From Thermoanaerobaculales bacterium (lineage in GTDB: Bacteria > Acidobacteriota > Thermoanaerobaculia > Thermoanaerobaculales > Sulfomarinibacteraceae), in NCBI GenBank assembly GCA_025456145.1, contig JALOLD010000031.1:1-48567 (forward strand): 48,567 nt of DNA, read 5' to 3'. Numbering within the stretch: the stretch's first letter is position 1; every line of letters starts with the position of its first letter. The translations under genes were made by a program, and so were the position numbers. Shown in pieces: positions 35,071-43,716 of the stretch. The notes beneath the pieces were generated by a model that worked only from the letters and a program-made list of their open reading frames with translations, had not been told where the DNA came from and did not search any database.

Positions 35071-35625
35071 ATGCGGGCAATGTCGGCGGCGTTGGTGGTG
35101 ACCGGTGTCGTGGTCGCGGCGGGGTCGTGGGCAGCGGACCCTCAGCCGGTAGGCGGTCAGGTGGTGGAGCTGGGCCGGATCTCGGTGGTCGCTCCCGACG
35201 GCTGGTTTCGGGCGACGCCGGAGATGGAGGCTGAGTTCGAGGCATGGGCCTTCATCTACGTGAGCCACAGCGACGACCCGGAGCTCGCCGAGGCGCGTCA
35301 GATCGTCCGTATCGAGCGTGAGATTGACGACTTCGCTGCACCGGTCGAGCTCGAGACCTACTACCGGAACGTCGAGTCCAGACTCACCGCCTCCGGGTGG
35401 CGCCGCGGCGAGCTCGAGATCGGCGGACGGCCGCTGGCGTGCTACCGGTACACCGACGACGAGGAGACCACCTACCTGGTGCAGATCCCGTTCGGCGCCA
35501 CATCGGTCACCACCTATACCGTTCAGCCGAAGGTCCAGGCGGGTTTCCCGAAGTCCGCCCTCAGGTTCCTCGAGCAGATCTCCGTCGCGCCCCCCGGGCA
35601 CGGCGGGTCGACGCCCGGCCCTTGA
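35071..35625 (+). CDS. Secreted protein of unknown function
   Basis: 184 residues, not recognised. It has a signal peptide (to about residue 22, GSWAA), then an alternating beta pattern (GRISVVAPDGWFRATPEM, WAFIYVSHSDD, ACYRYTDDEETTYLVQIPF) of a single globular domain. It reads like a small family in which a hydrophobic WF/YLVQ core is exposed to the periplasm. GAGGAG precedes the ATG. It is 28 bases after the caspase-like gene on the same strand, so the two may be co-transcribed. Confidence 0.82.
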   Translation: MRAMSAALVVTGVVVAAGSWAADPQPVGGQVVELGRISVVAPDGWFRATPEMEAEFEAWAFIYVSHSDDPELAEARQIVRIEREIDDFAAPVELETYYRNVESRLTASGWRRGELEIGGRPLACYRYTDDEETTYLVQIPFGATSVTTYTVQPKVQAGFPKSALRFLEQISVAPPGHGGSTPGP

Positions 35626-35694
35626 CACCCGGTTTTAACCTGCCATGATCGCCGGCTGATCGGCCGCGCCGCGGTGCGCGGTCGGAGGTGCCCC

Positions 35695-36573
35695 ATGGTC
35701 TGGAAGCTGCCCTCGAGCGGTCCCTGGCGGGTGGTCGCCGACTACGCGCAGATCGTCGTCGGCTCGGTGCTCGTCGGGATCGGCGTCAACCTCTTCTTCG
35801 TCCCCAACCAGGTGGTGTCGGGGGGCGTCACCGGCGTCGCGATCCTCGCCCACTACGCCTTCGGCACGCCGGTCGGGCTGGTCACCCTGCTGCTCAACCT
35901 GCCGCTGCTGGCGATCGGCTGGCGCTGGGCGGGCGGGCTGCGCTTCCTGGTCCGGACCGGGATCTCGGTGGCGATCCTGTCGGCGACGATCGACCTGACC
36001 GGGCCGTACCTCGCGCCGCCCACCACCGACCGGCTGCTGGTGATCTGCTATGGCGGGCTGCTCGACGGCCTCGGGATGGGTCTGGTCTTCCGCGGCCGCG
36101 GCACCACCGGCGGCACCGACGTCATCGCCCGGATCGCCCACCGCTTCCTCGGGCTCGGGATCGGCCAGACCCTGCTCATCCTCAACATCGCGATCTTCGC
36201 CGCCGCCGCCTTCCAGTTCGGCGCCGAGGCGGTGATGGTCGCGCTCGCCCTGGCCTTCGTCTCGGCGCGGGTGCTCGACACGGTCCAGGCCGGATTTGCG
36301 GCCTCGCGCCAGGCGATCATCATCACCCACGACCCGGTCGGCGTCCGCGACGCGGTCTTCACCCACCTCCACCGCGGGGTGACGATCCTCGAAGCACGGG
36401 GCGGCTACACCGGGCTGCCGCGACCGATGCTCTACGTTGTGGTGGCGGCGCACGAGGTCGGGCGGCTCAAGCTCCGGGTCGCCGAGGTCGACCCCGACGC
36501 CTTCGTCGCCATCTCGTCGGCCCAGGAGGTGCTCGGCGAGGGCTTCAGCCCGGCGGAGCGCGAGGCAACCTGA
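35695..36573 (+). CDS. YitT-family membrane protein
   Basis: 292 residues. Five to six hydrophobic segments in the YitT/DUF161 pattern (NLFFVPNQVVSGGVTGVAIL, GGLLDGLGMGLVFRGRGTTGG, DVIARIAH) fill about residues 12-200. A C-terminal soluble DUF2179 domain follows (about 205-285, IIITHDPVGVRDAVFTHLHRG, GYTGLPRPMLYVVV). Members are probably transporters of unknown substrate. The ATG at 35695 has CGGAGG 6-7 nt upstream. A TTGACA with a weak CATGAT box lies at 35622-35649 and could be its promoter. Confidence 0.93.
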   Translation: MVWKLPSSGPWRVVADYAQIVVGSVLVGIGVNLFFVPNQVVSGGVTGVAILAHYAFGTPVGLVTLLLNLPLLAIGWRWAGGLRFLVRTGISVAILSATIDLTGPYLAPPTTDRLLVICYGGLLDGLGMGLVFRGRGTTGGTDVIARIAHRFLGLGIGQTLLILNIAIFAAAAFQFGAEAVMVALALAFVSARVLDTVQAGFAASRQAIIITHDPVGVRDAVFTHLHRGVTILEARGGYTGLPRPMLYVVVAAHEVGRLKLRVAEVDPDAFVAISSAQEVLGEGFSPAEREAT

Positions 36574-36654
36574 CCCGAGGGCCGCGTCCGCGTCGGTGCC
36601 CGAGTCCGAGCGACTACCGGGGTTCTCGCTGAGCACCGCTGCACACCGGGCGTG

Positions 36655-36723
36655 CCGGGCTCGACATTGTGCTCAGTAACGCGCTCACGTCCGCTACGCC
36701 CCCCGCACAATGTCCAGCCGGGC
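36655..36723. repeat. Long-armed inverted repeat before the LipM gene
   Basis: GACATTGTGC (36663-36672) is exactly complementary to GCACAATGTC (36705-36714); with flanking bases the arms match at 16 of 18 positions around a 32-nt spacer. The 390-base gap around it (36574-36963) also has a short GTCCGC-type stretch (36585-36612) and GCAGCG units (36926-36944). No gene was seen in it. Confidence 0.65.
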
Positions 36724-36944
36724 ACCCCCGGGAGGCGCGCCCCTGATCATTCGCTCCGGCCACGACGCAGGCCGCCGCTCGCGTCGCCGGCACGGTCGCA
36801 GCCCTCCTCGTCCCCCTCGAGCGACCGCGCCGGCGACGCGGCGCCGGGCCGTGCGGCCGTCCAGGCCCGGAAGGCCGGTGCTTCTAAGAAGCCGTACGCG
36901 CCCCCGGGAGCGCCATCGCTGCTACAGCAGCGCCAGCGGCAGCG

Positions 36945-36953
36945 TGCTACATT
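36945..36953 (+). promoter_or_regulatory. Candidate extended -10 promoter of the LipM gene
   Basis: TGCTACATT (TGn plus TANNNT) lies 10 nt before the ATG at 36964. No ribosome binding site is present between them. Confidence 0.45.
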
Positions 36954-36963
36954 CCCCCTTCCG

Positions 36964-37758
36964 ATGCAGTGGCGGCTGATCCTCGACGGGGCCCTCCCGG
37001 GCGCCCTCAACATGGCGCGCGACATGGCGATCCTCGAGGCGGTGGCGGCAGGGCTGTCTCCGCCGACCGTGCGGCTGTACGGCTGGGCGCCGCCCTGTCT
37101 GACCCTGGGCAAGCACCAGGGCCTCGAGGTGGTCGACCTCGACTTCTGCCGGGCCAGGGGCATCGAGGTGGCGCGACGACCGACCGGCGGCCGGGCCCTC
37201 CTCCACCATCTCGAGCTGACCTACTCGTTGGTCGCGCCGCTCGGCCGACCACCGATCCCTTCCCGCCTCCAGGACGCCTACCGCCTCATCTGCTCGGCCC
37301 TGGTCGATGCCTGCCGGTCTCTCGGCGTCGACGCCGAGCTGACCGGCGGCGAGGTCAACCTGCGGCTGCCCGAGCCGACCAGCCCGGCGCCCTGCTTCGA
37401 GAGCCCCGCCGAGGGCGAGGTCGTCGTCCGCGGCCGAAAGCTGATTGGCTCGGCCATGCGCGCCCACGCCGGCAGCGTCCTCCAGCACGGCGCCATCCTC
37501 CTCAACTGGGACGGTCGGCTGCAGGCCGGCGCCCTGGGCCTCACCGACGACACGGCGTTGCGGCCGCGCATCACGACGCTTGCCGCCGAGCTCGGCCGGG
37601 AGGTCGAGCTCGCCACGATCGAGACCGCGGTGGCCGATGCGGTGGCCGGGCGCCTCGGCGTCGGCCTCGCGGCGGCGCCGCTGTCCCCCGCCGAGAGCTC
37701 GGCCGAGACCGGGTTACGGCCCCGGTTTGCCATCGACCACGGCATCGACCCGGCCTGA
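36964..37758 (+). CDS. Octanoyl/lipoate-protein ligase family, LipM-like octanoyltransferase
   Basis: 264 residues of the BPL/LplA fold. Motifs: LYGWAPPCLTLGKHQGL, the RRPTGGRALLHHLELTYSL loop, then PCFESPAEGEVVVRGRKLIGS with the Cys that carries the octanoyl group in LipM enzymes, and AGSVLQHGAILL. It would move octanoyl from acyl carrier protein to a lipoyl-domain lysine, supplying LipA (encoded at 734). LipM differs from true lipoate ligase by that Cys and by not needing free lipoate; a ligase reading is less likely. The ATG has no ribosome binding site but has an extended -10 box upstream. Confidence 0.9.
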   Translation: MQWRLILDGALPGALNMARDMAILEAVAAGLSPPTVRLYGWAPPCLTLGKHQGLEVVDLDFCRARGIEVARRPTGGRALLHHLELTYSLVAPLGRPPIPSRLQDAYRLICSALVDACRSLGVDAELTGGEVNLRLPEPTSPAPCFESPAEGEVVVRGRKLIGSAMRAHAGSVLQHGAILLNWDGRLQAGALGLTDDTALRPRITTLAAELGREVELATIETAVADAVAGRLGVGLAAAPLSPAESSAETGLRPRFAIDHGIDPA

Positions 37759-37799
37759 GCCGCTCCGCCCCAGGCCGACGACCGGCGCCCAGCCGACGG

Positions 37800-37805
37800 T
37801 ACAAT
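37800..37805 (+). promoter_or_regulatory. -10 box of the DUF502 gene, probably leaderless
   Basis: TACAAT ends 7 nt before the ATG at 37813. An in-frame ATG (37804) overlaps the box itself, so the downstream ATG is favoured. There is no Shine-Dalgarno sequence and no good -35. Confidence 0.55.
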
Positions 37806-37812
37806 GGGCGCC

Positions 37813-38532
37813 ATGACGACCGTCGCAGACCCGCAGCGCAGCGGCTTCTTCCGTCGCCTCGCCCAGCCCGAGCCCGACTCCGGCCTGCCCGGAAGGAAGA
37901 TCGGGCGCTGGGTCCGGCGGCGCTTCGCGGTCGGCTTCCTCGTCGTCTTCCCGATGGTCGTCACCCTGTTCTTCGCCCGCTTCATGTTCGGGCTGCTCGA
38001 CCGCTGGTTCCGGCCGATCTCCGAGCGCCTGTTCGGCAAGGAGATCCCGGGCCTCGGCTTCGCCCTGTTCATCGTCGGGCTGTTCATCCTCGGCATCCTC
38101 GCCACCAACATCTTCGGCGGCCGGCTGCTCGCCGCCTTCGAGCGCCGGATCGACGGCATCCCGCTGCTCAGCCCGGTCTACCAGGGAGCGCGCCAGATCA
38201 CCGAGGCGATCCAGATCCGCGGCTCGACCGAGTTCCGCAAGGTCGTGCTGGTCGACTTTCCGCGGGACGGGATGAAGTCGGTGGGCTTCGTGACCCGCGA
38301 GTTCGCCCACCCGACGGTGTTCGCCGACGAGCCGTCGGCGCTGGTCTTCGTCCCGACCACCCCCAACCCGACCACCGGCTTTCTCGTCGCGCTGCCGCAG
38401 CGCGAGCTCGAGGTCCTCGAGATCACCGTCGAGGAGGGGGTCAAGCTGCTCATCTCGGGCGGGCTGCTGACCCCGGCCCAGCTGCTCGTCGGCCGGACCG
38501 GCGCGGTCAGGACTGGGGCGGTCGAGCCGTAG
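37813..38532 (+). CDS. DUF502 family membrane protein
   Basis: 239 residues. Two transmembrane helices (about 35-60 and 80-105; FAVGFLVVFPMVVTLFFARFM and LGFALFIVGLFILGILATNI) are followed by a conserved cytoplasmic part with IPLLSPVYQGARQITEAI, GFVTREF, VFVPTTPNPTTGF and LISGGLL. This is the full DUF502 pattern. Function is unknown. It starts 54 bases after the LipM gene. Confidence 0.94.
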   Translation: MTTVADPQRSGFFRRLAQPEPDSGLPGRKIGRWVRRRFAVGFLVVFPMVVTLFFARFMFGLLDRWFRPISERLFGKEIPGLGFALFIVGLFILGILATNIFGGRLLAAFERRIDGIPLLSPVYQGARQITEAIQIRGSTEFRKVVLVDFPRDGMKSVGFVTREFAHPTVFADEPSALVFVPTTPNPTTGFLVALPQRELEVLEITVEEGVKLLISGGLLTPAQLLVGRTGAVRTGAVEP

Positions 38533-38652
38533 CGGACCCGGGGTGATTGACGGCCGCTTCGGAACGACCTAGCTTAGTATCAGGCGCGCGAGAGCCGGCC
38601 CTCCTCATCCGGCCGACCGGTCTGGGGGGCGGCAGCGAGAAGCGGGTTTCCG

Positions 38653-39312
38653 TTGGTGACCCTGATCTTCATCGCGATGCTGCTGGCGGCGATCGCCCTC
38701 GACGTCTGGGTCATCCGGCCGATCGAGCGGCGGAGCTCGACCGGCGCGGGCGGTCGCCCGGCGCCGGCCGTCGAGCTCGTCGTCCCGCGCACGCTGTTCT
38801 TCCACCCCGGTCACAGCTGGGCGCGGCTCGACGGCGACGGCACGGTCACCGTCGGGGTCGACGATCTGCTGCTGACCCTGGTCGGCGGGCTCACCGCCGT
38901 CGGGCTGCCCGGGGTCGGCGACCGGGTGACCGCCGGCCGGCCGGCCCTCTCGATCCGCGGCGGCGACCAGGAGCTGGCGGTCCCGTCGCCGATCAGCGGC
39001 CGGGTCGTCGCGGTCAACTCCGAGCTCGGCCGCGACGCCGCGCGGCTGCGCTGGCGGCCGTACAAGGAGGGCTGGGCCTACCGGGTGGTCCCCGGCGATC
39101 GTCTGGCGGCCGAGCTCGCCGGGCTGGTCATCGGCCGCGACGCCGAGCGGTGGATGGCGCGGGAGATCCGGCGGGTCGACCGGCTGTTCGCGAGCGGCGT
39201 CCTCGAGGCCCCGGTGGCGGGGTCCTTGCAGCGTGCCGGCTCGGCCGGATGGGCTGCCTTCACCCGCGAGATCCTGGGCGCCGCCGGTCCGGCGGCGGAG
39301 GCCGCGCCGTGA
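38653..39312 (+). CDS. Membrane-anchored GcvH-like protein without the lipoyl lysine
   Basis: 219 residues. An N-terminal transmembrane anchor (about 1-22) precedes a glycine-cleavage H-type domain (about 50-125): HPGHSWARLDGDGTVTVGVDDLL, LPGVGDRVTAGRPALS and AVPSPISGRVVAVNSEL. In true GcvH the lipoyl Lys lies 8 residues before the Pro of SPVSG; here that position is Asp (about residue 105, IRGGDQELAVPSPISG), so it cannot be lipoylated. It is the first gene of an overlapping set with an Fe-S protein, an NrfD-like protein and a haem protein. TTG 38653 and GTG 38656 are both possible starts. Confidence 0.85.
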   Translation: MVTLIFIAMLLAAIALDVWVIRPIERRSSTGAGGRPAPAVELVVPRTLFFHPGHSWARLDGDGTVTVGVDDLLLTLVGGLTAVGLPGVGDRVTAGRPALSIRGGDQELAVPSPISGRVVAVNSELGRDAARLRWRPYKEGWAYRVVPGDRLAAELAGLVIGRDAERWMAREIRRVDRLFASGVLEAPVAGSLQRAGSAGWAAFTREILGAAGPAAEAAP

Positions 39313-40094
39313 CCGCCGCGCCCAAGGCGCTGCTCGTCGACATCACCCGCTGCATCGGCTGCGGCGCCTGCTCGCAGGCGTGCAAGACCGCCAACCAGCT
39401 GCCGGCGCCGGTCGAGCCGAAGCTCACCGCCGACACCTGGACGGTGGTCCTCGAGCGTGGCGACGGGCGCTTCGTCCGCGATCTGTGCCGGCACTGCCTC
39501 GAGCCATCGTGCGTCTCGGTCTGCCCGGTGGGAGCGCTGACCAAGAGCGACGACGGCCCGGTGGTCTACGACAAGAGCATCTGCCTGGGCTGCCGCTACT
39601 GCATGATCGGCTGCCCGTTCCGGGTGCCGATGTTCGAGTGGCACTCGGCGACGCCACGGATCCGCAAGTGCATCCTGTGCGCGCCTCGGCTCGAGCGGGG
39701 CCTGCCGACGGCGTGCGCCGAGGCATGCCCCACCGAGGCCACGGTCTTCGGCGACCGCGACACCCTGGTCGCGGTGGCCAGGGCCCGGCTCGCCGCCCAC
39801 CCGGAGCGCTACCACGACCACGTCTACGGTCTCACCGAGGTCGGCGGGACCTCGGTGCTCTTCCTGTCGCCGGTGCCCTTCGAGGAGCTCGACTTCGATA
39901 CCACCGTCGCCGACTTCCCGCTGCCCGACCTGACCTGGCGGCTGCTCCTCCACGTGCCCAACGTGGTGCTGCTCGGCGCCGGCTTCCTCGGCGCCTCGTA
40001 CTGGCTGTACCGTCGCCGCGACCAGGTGGCCGCCGACGAGGGGCCGGACCGGGCGCCTTCGACCCACGCCGGACCCGGAGCCGACGATGGTTAG
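39309..40094 (+). CDS. Membrane-bound 4Fe-4S electron-transfer protein (HybA/NrfC-like)
   Basis: 261 residues. Four groups of Cys for [4Fe-4S] clusters: CIGCGACSQAC (about residue 15), CRHCLEPSCVSVCP, CLGCRYCMIGCPF and CILCAPRLERGLPTACAEACP, the layout of the DmsB/NrfC/HybA family. One C-terminal transmembrane segment (LLHVPNVVLLGAGFLGASYWL) anchors it. There is no Tat signal, so it probably faces the side where the NrfD subunit presents its electrons. The GTG start overlaps the previous stop (GTGA), and the C-terminus overlaps the next gene by 8 bases. Confidence 0.94.
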   Translation: MTAAPKALLVDITRCIGCGACSQACKTANQLPAPVEPKLTADTWTVVLERGDGRFVRDLCRHCLEPSCVSVCPVGALTKSDDGPVVYDKSICLGCRYCMIGCPFRVPMFEWHSATPRIRKCILCAPRLERGLPTACAEACPTEATVFGDRDTLVAVARARLAAHPERYHDHVYGLTEVGGTSVLFLSPVPFEELDFDTTVADFPLPDLTWRLLLHVPNVVLLGAGFLGASYWLYRRRDQVAADEGPDRAPSTHAGPGADDG

Positions 40095-41301
40095 GCGCCT
40101 CGTCTCGCTGCTCACCCCCTGGCGGGTGCTGCTCGCCCTGCTGCTCGCCACCGCCGCGGTCATCGTGACGGTCCGCTTCGCCTTCGGCCTCGGCTCGGTG
40201 ACCAACCTCTCCGACCAGACGCCGTGGGGAATCTGGGTCGGCTTCGACATCCTGGCCGGGATCGGCCTCGCCGCCGGCGGCTTCATCATGGCCGCGGCGG
40301 TCTACGTCTTCGGTCTCGAGCGCTACCGACCGCTGCTCCGGATGTCGATCCTGACCGCGCTCATCGGCTACCTGCTGTTCATCACCGGGTTGATCCTCGA
40401 GATCGGCCGGCCGTGGAACATCTGGCGCTGCATCGTCGACCACAACGTCCACTCGGCGCTGTTCGAGATCGCCTGGTGCGTCATGCTCTACACCACCGTC
40501 CTGCTCCTCGAGTTCTCGCAGGTGGTATGGGAGCGTCTCGGATGGCGCCGCGTCGAGGCTGTGCTGCACAAGGTCCTGGCGCCGCTGGTGATCGTCGGCG
40601 TCCTGCTGTCGACCCTCCACCAGTCGACCCTGGGGACGCTGTTCACCATCGTGCCGCACAAGCTCCACCCGCTGTGGTACTCGCCGATCCTGCCGGTCCA
40701 CTTCTTCATCAGCTGCCTGGCCGCCGGCCTCGCCATGATCTGCTTCGAGGGCTTCCTCAGCTGGCGCTTCCTCGGCCACCCGCCGCGGATGGACCTCCTG
40801 CCCAACCTGGCTCGGGTGATGGCGCTCATCCTGGTCGTCTACTTCGTCTTCCGGATCGAGGACCTGGCGCTGCGCGGCGCCCTGCCCCTGGCCTTCGCCG
40901 CCGGGCTGCCGGCGCTCCTGTTCTGGCTCGAGAACCTGCTCTTCGTCATCGTCCCGGTGCTCATCGTCCTTCGTACCGCGCGGCGGATGTCGACCCGTGC
41001 CCTCTTCGCGACCTCGCTGTGCGCGGTCATCGGCTTCGTCATGCACCGCTTCAACGTCGCGGTGACCGGGATGCAGCTCATCCACCCGACCGGGTACTTC
41101 CCGACCTGGCAGGAGCTGGTCATCTCGATGAGCCTGATCGGGCTCGGCTTCATCGCCGCCGGTCTCGCGGTGACCTTCCTCCCGGTGGTCCACGCCGGCG
41201 GCGGCGACATCTCGGACGGCCGTGCCGCGGCCTATCGCCTGCCCTGGCCGGCGCCGCGGCCCGAGCCCCGGGCCGAGGGTGGGCCGGGAGAGCCTTCATG
41301 A
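40087..41301 (+). CDS. NrfD/HybB-type quinol-interacting membrane subunit
   Basis: 404 residues. Nine to ten transmembrane helices. The family region has GLGSVTNLSDQTPWGIWVGFD, ITGLILEIGRPWNIW, STLHQSTLGTLFTIVPHK and HRFNVAVTGMQ. It exchanges electrons with menaquinone and passes them to the Fe-S subunit. No molybdopterin or hydrogenase subunit is encoded nearby, so this is a quinone module, not a full hydrogenase. The ATG overlaps the Fe-S gene by 8 bases and the stop overlaps the cytochrome gene. Confidence 0.94.
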   Translation: MVRRLVSLLTPWRVLLALLLATAAVIVTVRFAFGLGSVTNLSDQTPWGIWVGFDILAGIGLAAGGFIMAAAVYVFGLERYRPLLRMSILTALIGYLLFITGLILEIGRPWNIWRCIVDHNVHSALFEIAWCVMLYTTVLLLEFSQVVWERLGWRRVEAVLHKVLAPLVIVGVLLSTLHQSTLGTLFTIVPHKLHPLWYSPILPVHFFISCLAAGLAMICFEGFLSWRFLGHPPRMDLLPNLARVMALILVVYFVFRIEDLALRGALPLAFAAGLPALLFWLENLLFVIVPVLIVLRTARRMSTRALFATSLCAVIGFVMHRFNVAVTGMQLIHPTGYFPTWQELVISMSLIGLGFIAAGLAVTFLPVVHAGGGDISDGRAAAYRLPWPAPRPEPRAEGGPGEPS

Positions 41302-41762
41302 GGCCGACCTGCCCCGTCTCCGCCGTCCTCGCCCTGGCCCTCGCGCTGATCGCCGGCGCCCAGGAGGCCGTCGTTCCGGACCGGCTGTCGATCGACGCCC
41401 TCGCCAACCTCCACCCGGCGGTCGAGCTCGACCACGCCGTCCACGCCGAGATCGCCGGCGACTGCGCGAGCTGCCACCACCGGCCGTTCGGCGAGCCGGC
41501 GGCCTGCGCGAGCTGCCACGACGAGCCGGTCGTCCCATCGGCCTTCGTCCACGAGCAGCACTGGGAGATCGAGAGCTGCACCGGATGCCACGACCGGGGG
41601 GCGACCACCGATCTGCGCTGCGTCTCGTGCCACCCCGTCGAGCCCGACCCCGAGCGGCTCGAGGTGATCGGCCTCAAGGGCGCCTACCACGGGCTGTGCC
41701 TGGGCTGCCACGAGACCGCGGGGCCGGAGGCATCGTGCGCGCCCTGCCACCCGGCGCCGTGA
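41298..41762 (+). CDS. Hexahaem c-type cytochrome
   Basis: 154 residues. Signal peptide (to about residue 23), then six CXXCH motifs with first Cys at residues 56, 70, 94, 108, 134 and 147 (CASCH, CASCH, CTGCH, CVSCH, CLGCH, CAPCH). Extra His residues (DHAVHAEIAG, HEQHWE, YHGL) would serve as distal ligands, as in class III/c7 cytochromes. It is the periplasmic electron carrier of the four-gene module. The ATG overlaps the NrfD-like stop (ATGA). Confidence 0.95.
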   Translation: MRPTCPVSAVLALALALIAGAQEAVVPDRLSIDALANLHPAVELDHAVHAEIAGDCASCHHRPFGEPAACASCHDEPVVPSAFVHEQHWEIESCTGCHDRGATTDLRCVSCHPVEPDPERLEVIGLKGAYHGLCLGCHETAGPEASCAPCHPAP

Positions 41763-41783
41763 GGTCCTCCGGGCTCTCCGACC

Positions 41784-42851
41784 TCAGATCCACCCGCGAC
41801 GCCTGAAGAAGAGCAGCAGCCCCGCCGCCACCCCGGCCATCACCGCGAGGGCCGCAGGGTAGCCGAGGGCCCAGCCGAGCTCGGGCATGTTGTAGGGGCC
41901 CGCCGAGCGGTCGAAGTTCATGCCGTACACCCCGGCGATGAAGCTCAGAGGGATGAAGATCGTCGCGATGATGGTGAGGACCTTCATGACCTCGTTCATC
42001 CGGTTCGCCACCCGCGACTGGTGGAGGTCGATCAGCGACGACACCATCTCGCGCAGGGTCTCGACGAGCTCGGCCGCCATCGTCGCGTGATCCACCACGT
42101 CGCGCAGATACAGCCGGGTCTCGTCGCTGAACAGCCCGTCCACGCCGCGCTGGAGCTGGTTGAGCATGTCGCGGAGCGGCCACACCGACCGGCGCAGGAC
42201 GACGAGCTCGCGGCGCAGATCGTGGAGCTCGGCGATGCCGTCGCGAACCGGGTCGTCGAGGAGGTCCTCCTCGAGCGCCTCGATGCGGTCGCCCAACGAC
42301 TCGAGCACCGGGAAGAGATGGTCGACCACCGTGTCGACGAGCGCGTACGCGAGATAGCCGGTGCCGCCGCCGCGGATCCTCGGCTTGCCCTGCCGGATCC
42401 GGACCCTGACCGGCTCGAAGAGATCGCTCGGTCGCTCGCGCACCGACAGCAGGACGTGCGGCTGGACCACCAGGCTGACCTGGTCCTTGCCGATCGAGCC
42501 GTCGTCGGGACGGACGAAGAAGTGGTCGAGGACCACGAACACCGCGTCCTCGAAGCTCTCGGTCTTGGTGCGCTGGCCGACGTTGACGACGTCCTCGAGG
42601 GCGAGCGGGTGGATCGCGAGCCGCTGACCGACGGCGGTGATGACCTCGGGGTCGGTCCCCTCGACGTCGATCCACTGGGTGAGCTCCGGCGTCGCCTCGG
42701 GCGCCTCGTCCGGGCGGGCGAGCTCGGCCTCGACGATGGTGTCGAGCCGGTACTCGACATACCGGGCGCGGGTCGGCTGGGCCGGCGTATCGCCGACCGC
42801 CATCGTGCCCGGCGCGGTTCCCGGAGCGTGCCGCTTGTGGAAGATTCTCAT
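41784..42851 (-). CDS. corA: CorA-family magnesium/cobalt transporter
   Basis: 355 residues. A soluble N-terminal funnel (about 1-285) precedes two C-terminal transmembrane helices with the family signature YGMNF between them (IFIPLSFIAGVYGMNF near 315). The tail after the second helix is basic (FFRRRGWI). The ATG has GGAGG 6 nt upstream. It is the last gene of a minus-strand run that starts at 48359. Confidence 0.96.
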   Translation of the reverse strand: MRIFHKRHAPGTAPGTMAVGDTPAQPTRARYVEYRLDTIVEAELARPDEAPEATPELTQWIDVEGTDPEVITAVGQRLAIHPLALEDVVNVGQRTKTESFEDAVFVVLDHFFVRPDDGSIGKDQVSLVVQPHVLLSVRERPSDLFEPVRVRIRQGKPRIRGGGTGYLAYALVDTVVDHLFPVLESLGDRIEALEEDLLDDPVRDGIAELHDLRRELVVLRRSVWPLRDMLNQLQRGVDGLFSDETRLYLRDVVDHATMAAELVETLREMVSSLIDLHQSRVANRMNEVMKVLTIIATIFIPLSFIAGVYGMNFDRSAGPYNMPELGWALGYPAALAVMAGVAAGLLLFFRRRGWI

Positions 42852-42907
42852 CGGGGTCCTCCGCCCAGAAGTCTACCTCGGGCCACGGCGAGCCCCCTCA
42901 GGCGGGC

Positions 42908-43708
42908 TCAGCAGCTGCGGTGGAGGACCGCGGGCATCTTGATGCCGCGGTCGCGGAAGGCCTCGAGCACCCGCTCGGTGACATCGGTCTCGAAGGCCTT
43001 CTCGAAGCGGACGTCGAGGACATAGGCCTTGGCCCGGATCCGGACCGCGAGGTAGCTCTCCTGCACCACCTGGGCCAGCGTCACCGACCAGCGGTGGCCG
43101 ATGTCGAAGTAGCGGCTCGAGGTCAGGGCCTCGGCGACGATCCGCTTGGCCTCGCTGATCTCCTGGTCGACCCCGACGAAGAAGTCGATCTGGATCATCA
43201 TCTCGACCGCGCCGGCGTTGCCCGAGGCCACCGAGTCGGTGAGGAACTTGTTGTTCGGGATCGTCACCTGGGTGTCGTCGAGGGTCATCAGCCTCACCGA
43301 GCGCAGCCCGATGTGGACGACCTCGCCGTAGTAGCCGTCGAAGGTGATCCGGTCGCCGACCTGGAAGGGCCGGTCGATGAGGATGATGAAGCCGGCGACG
43401 ATCGACGCGGCGAAGTCCTTGAGGGCGAAGCCGACGGCGACCGCCACGGTCCCGCCGATCGCGATGAGCACCTCGCGGGACAGGTCGACGACGAAGACGG
43501 TCGCGACGAAGCAGCCGACCGTGAACACCGCGAAGCGGAGCAGCGAGCCGAGCTGGTTGAGGACCAGGCGCTTGTCGGCGAAGCGCTCGCCGAGCTCGAC
43601 CACGAAGCGGTGGAGCAGCCTCGCGATCACGATCGTGACGAGGAGGACGAGCAGCGCGTAGGGCAGGCCGCCCGGCTTGAGGAACCGCAGGATCTCGAGC
43701 TTCTCCAT
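42908..43708 (-). CDS. MscS-family mechanosensitive channel
   Basis: 266 residues. Three N-terminal transmembrane helices, of which the last is Gly/Ala-rich (GGTVAVAVGFALKDFAASIVAG) as in the MscS pore, then the beta domain (RPFQVGDRITFDGYYGEVVHIGLRS, DDTQVTIPNNKFLTDSV) and a C-terminal alpha-beta domain. It releases solutes on hypo-osmotic shock. The ATG at 43708 (MEKLEIL) is 8 bases after the stop of the membrane NTPase; the reading frame is open further 5' but would overlap that gene. Confidence 0.95.
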   Translation of the reverse strand: MEKLEILRFLKPGGLPYALLVLLVTIVIARLLHRFVVELGERFADKRLVLNQLGSLLRFAVFTVGCFVATVFVVDLSREVLIAIGGTVAVAVGFALKDFAASIVAGFIILIDRPFQVGDRITFDGYYGEVVHIGLRSVRLMTLDDTQVTIPNNKFLTDSVASGNAGAVEMMIQIDFFVGVDQEISEAKRIVAEALTSSRYFDIGHRWSVTLAQVVQESYLAVRIRAKAYVLDVRFEKAFETDVTERVLEAFRDRGIKMPAVLHRSC

Positions 43709-43716
43709 GGCCGGCC

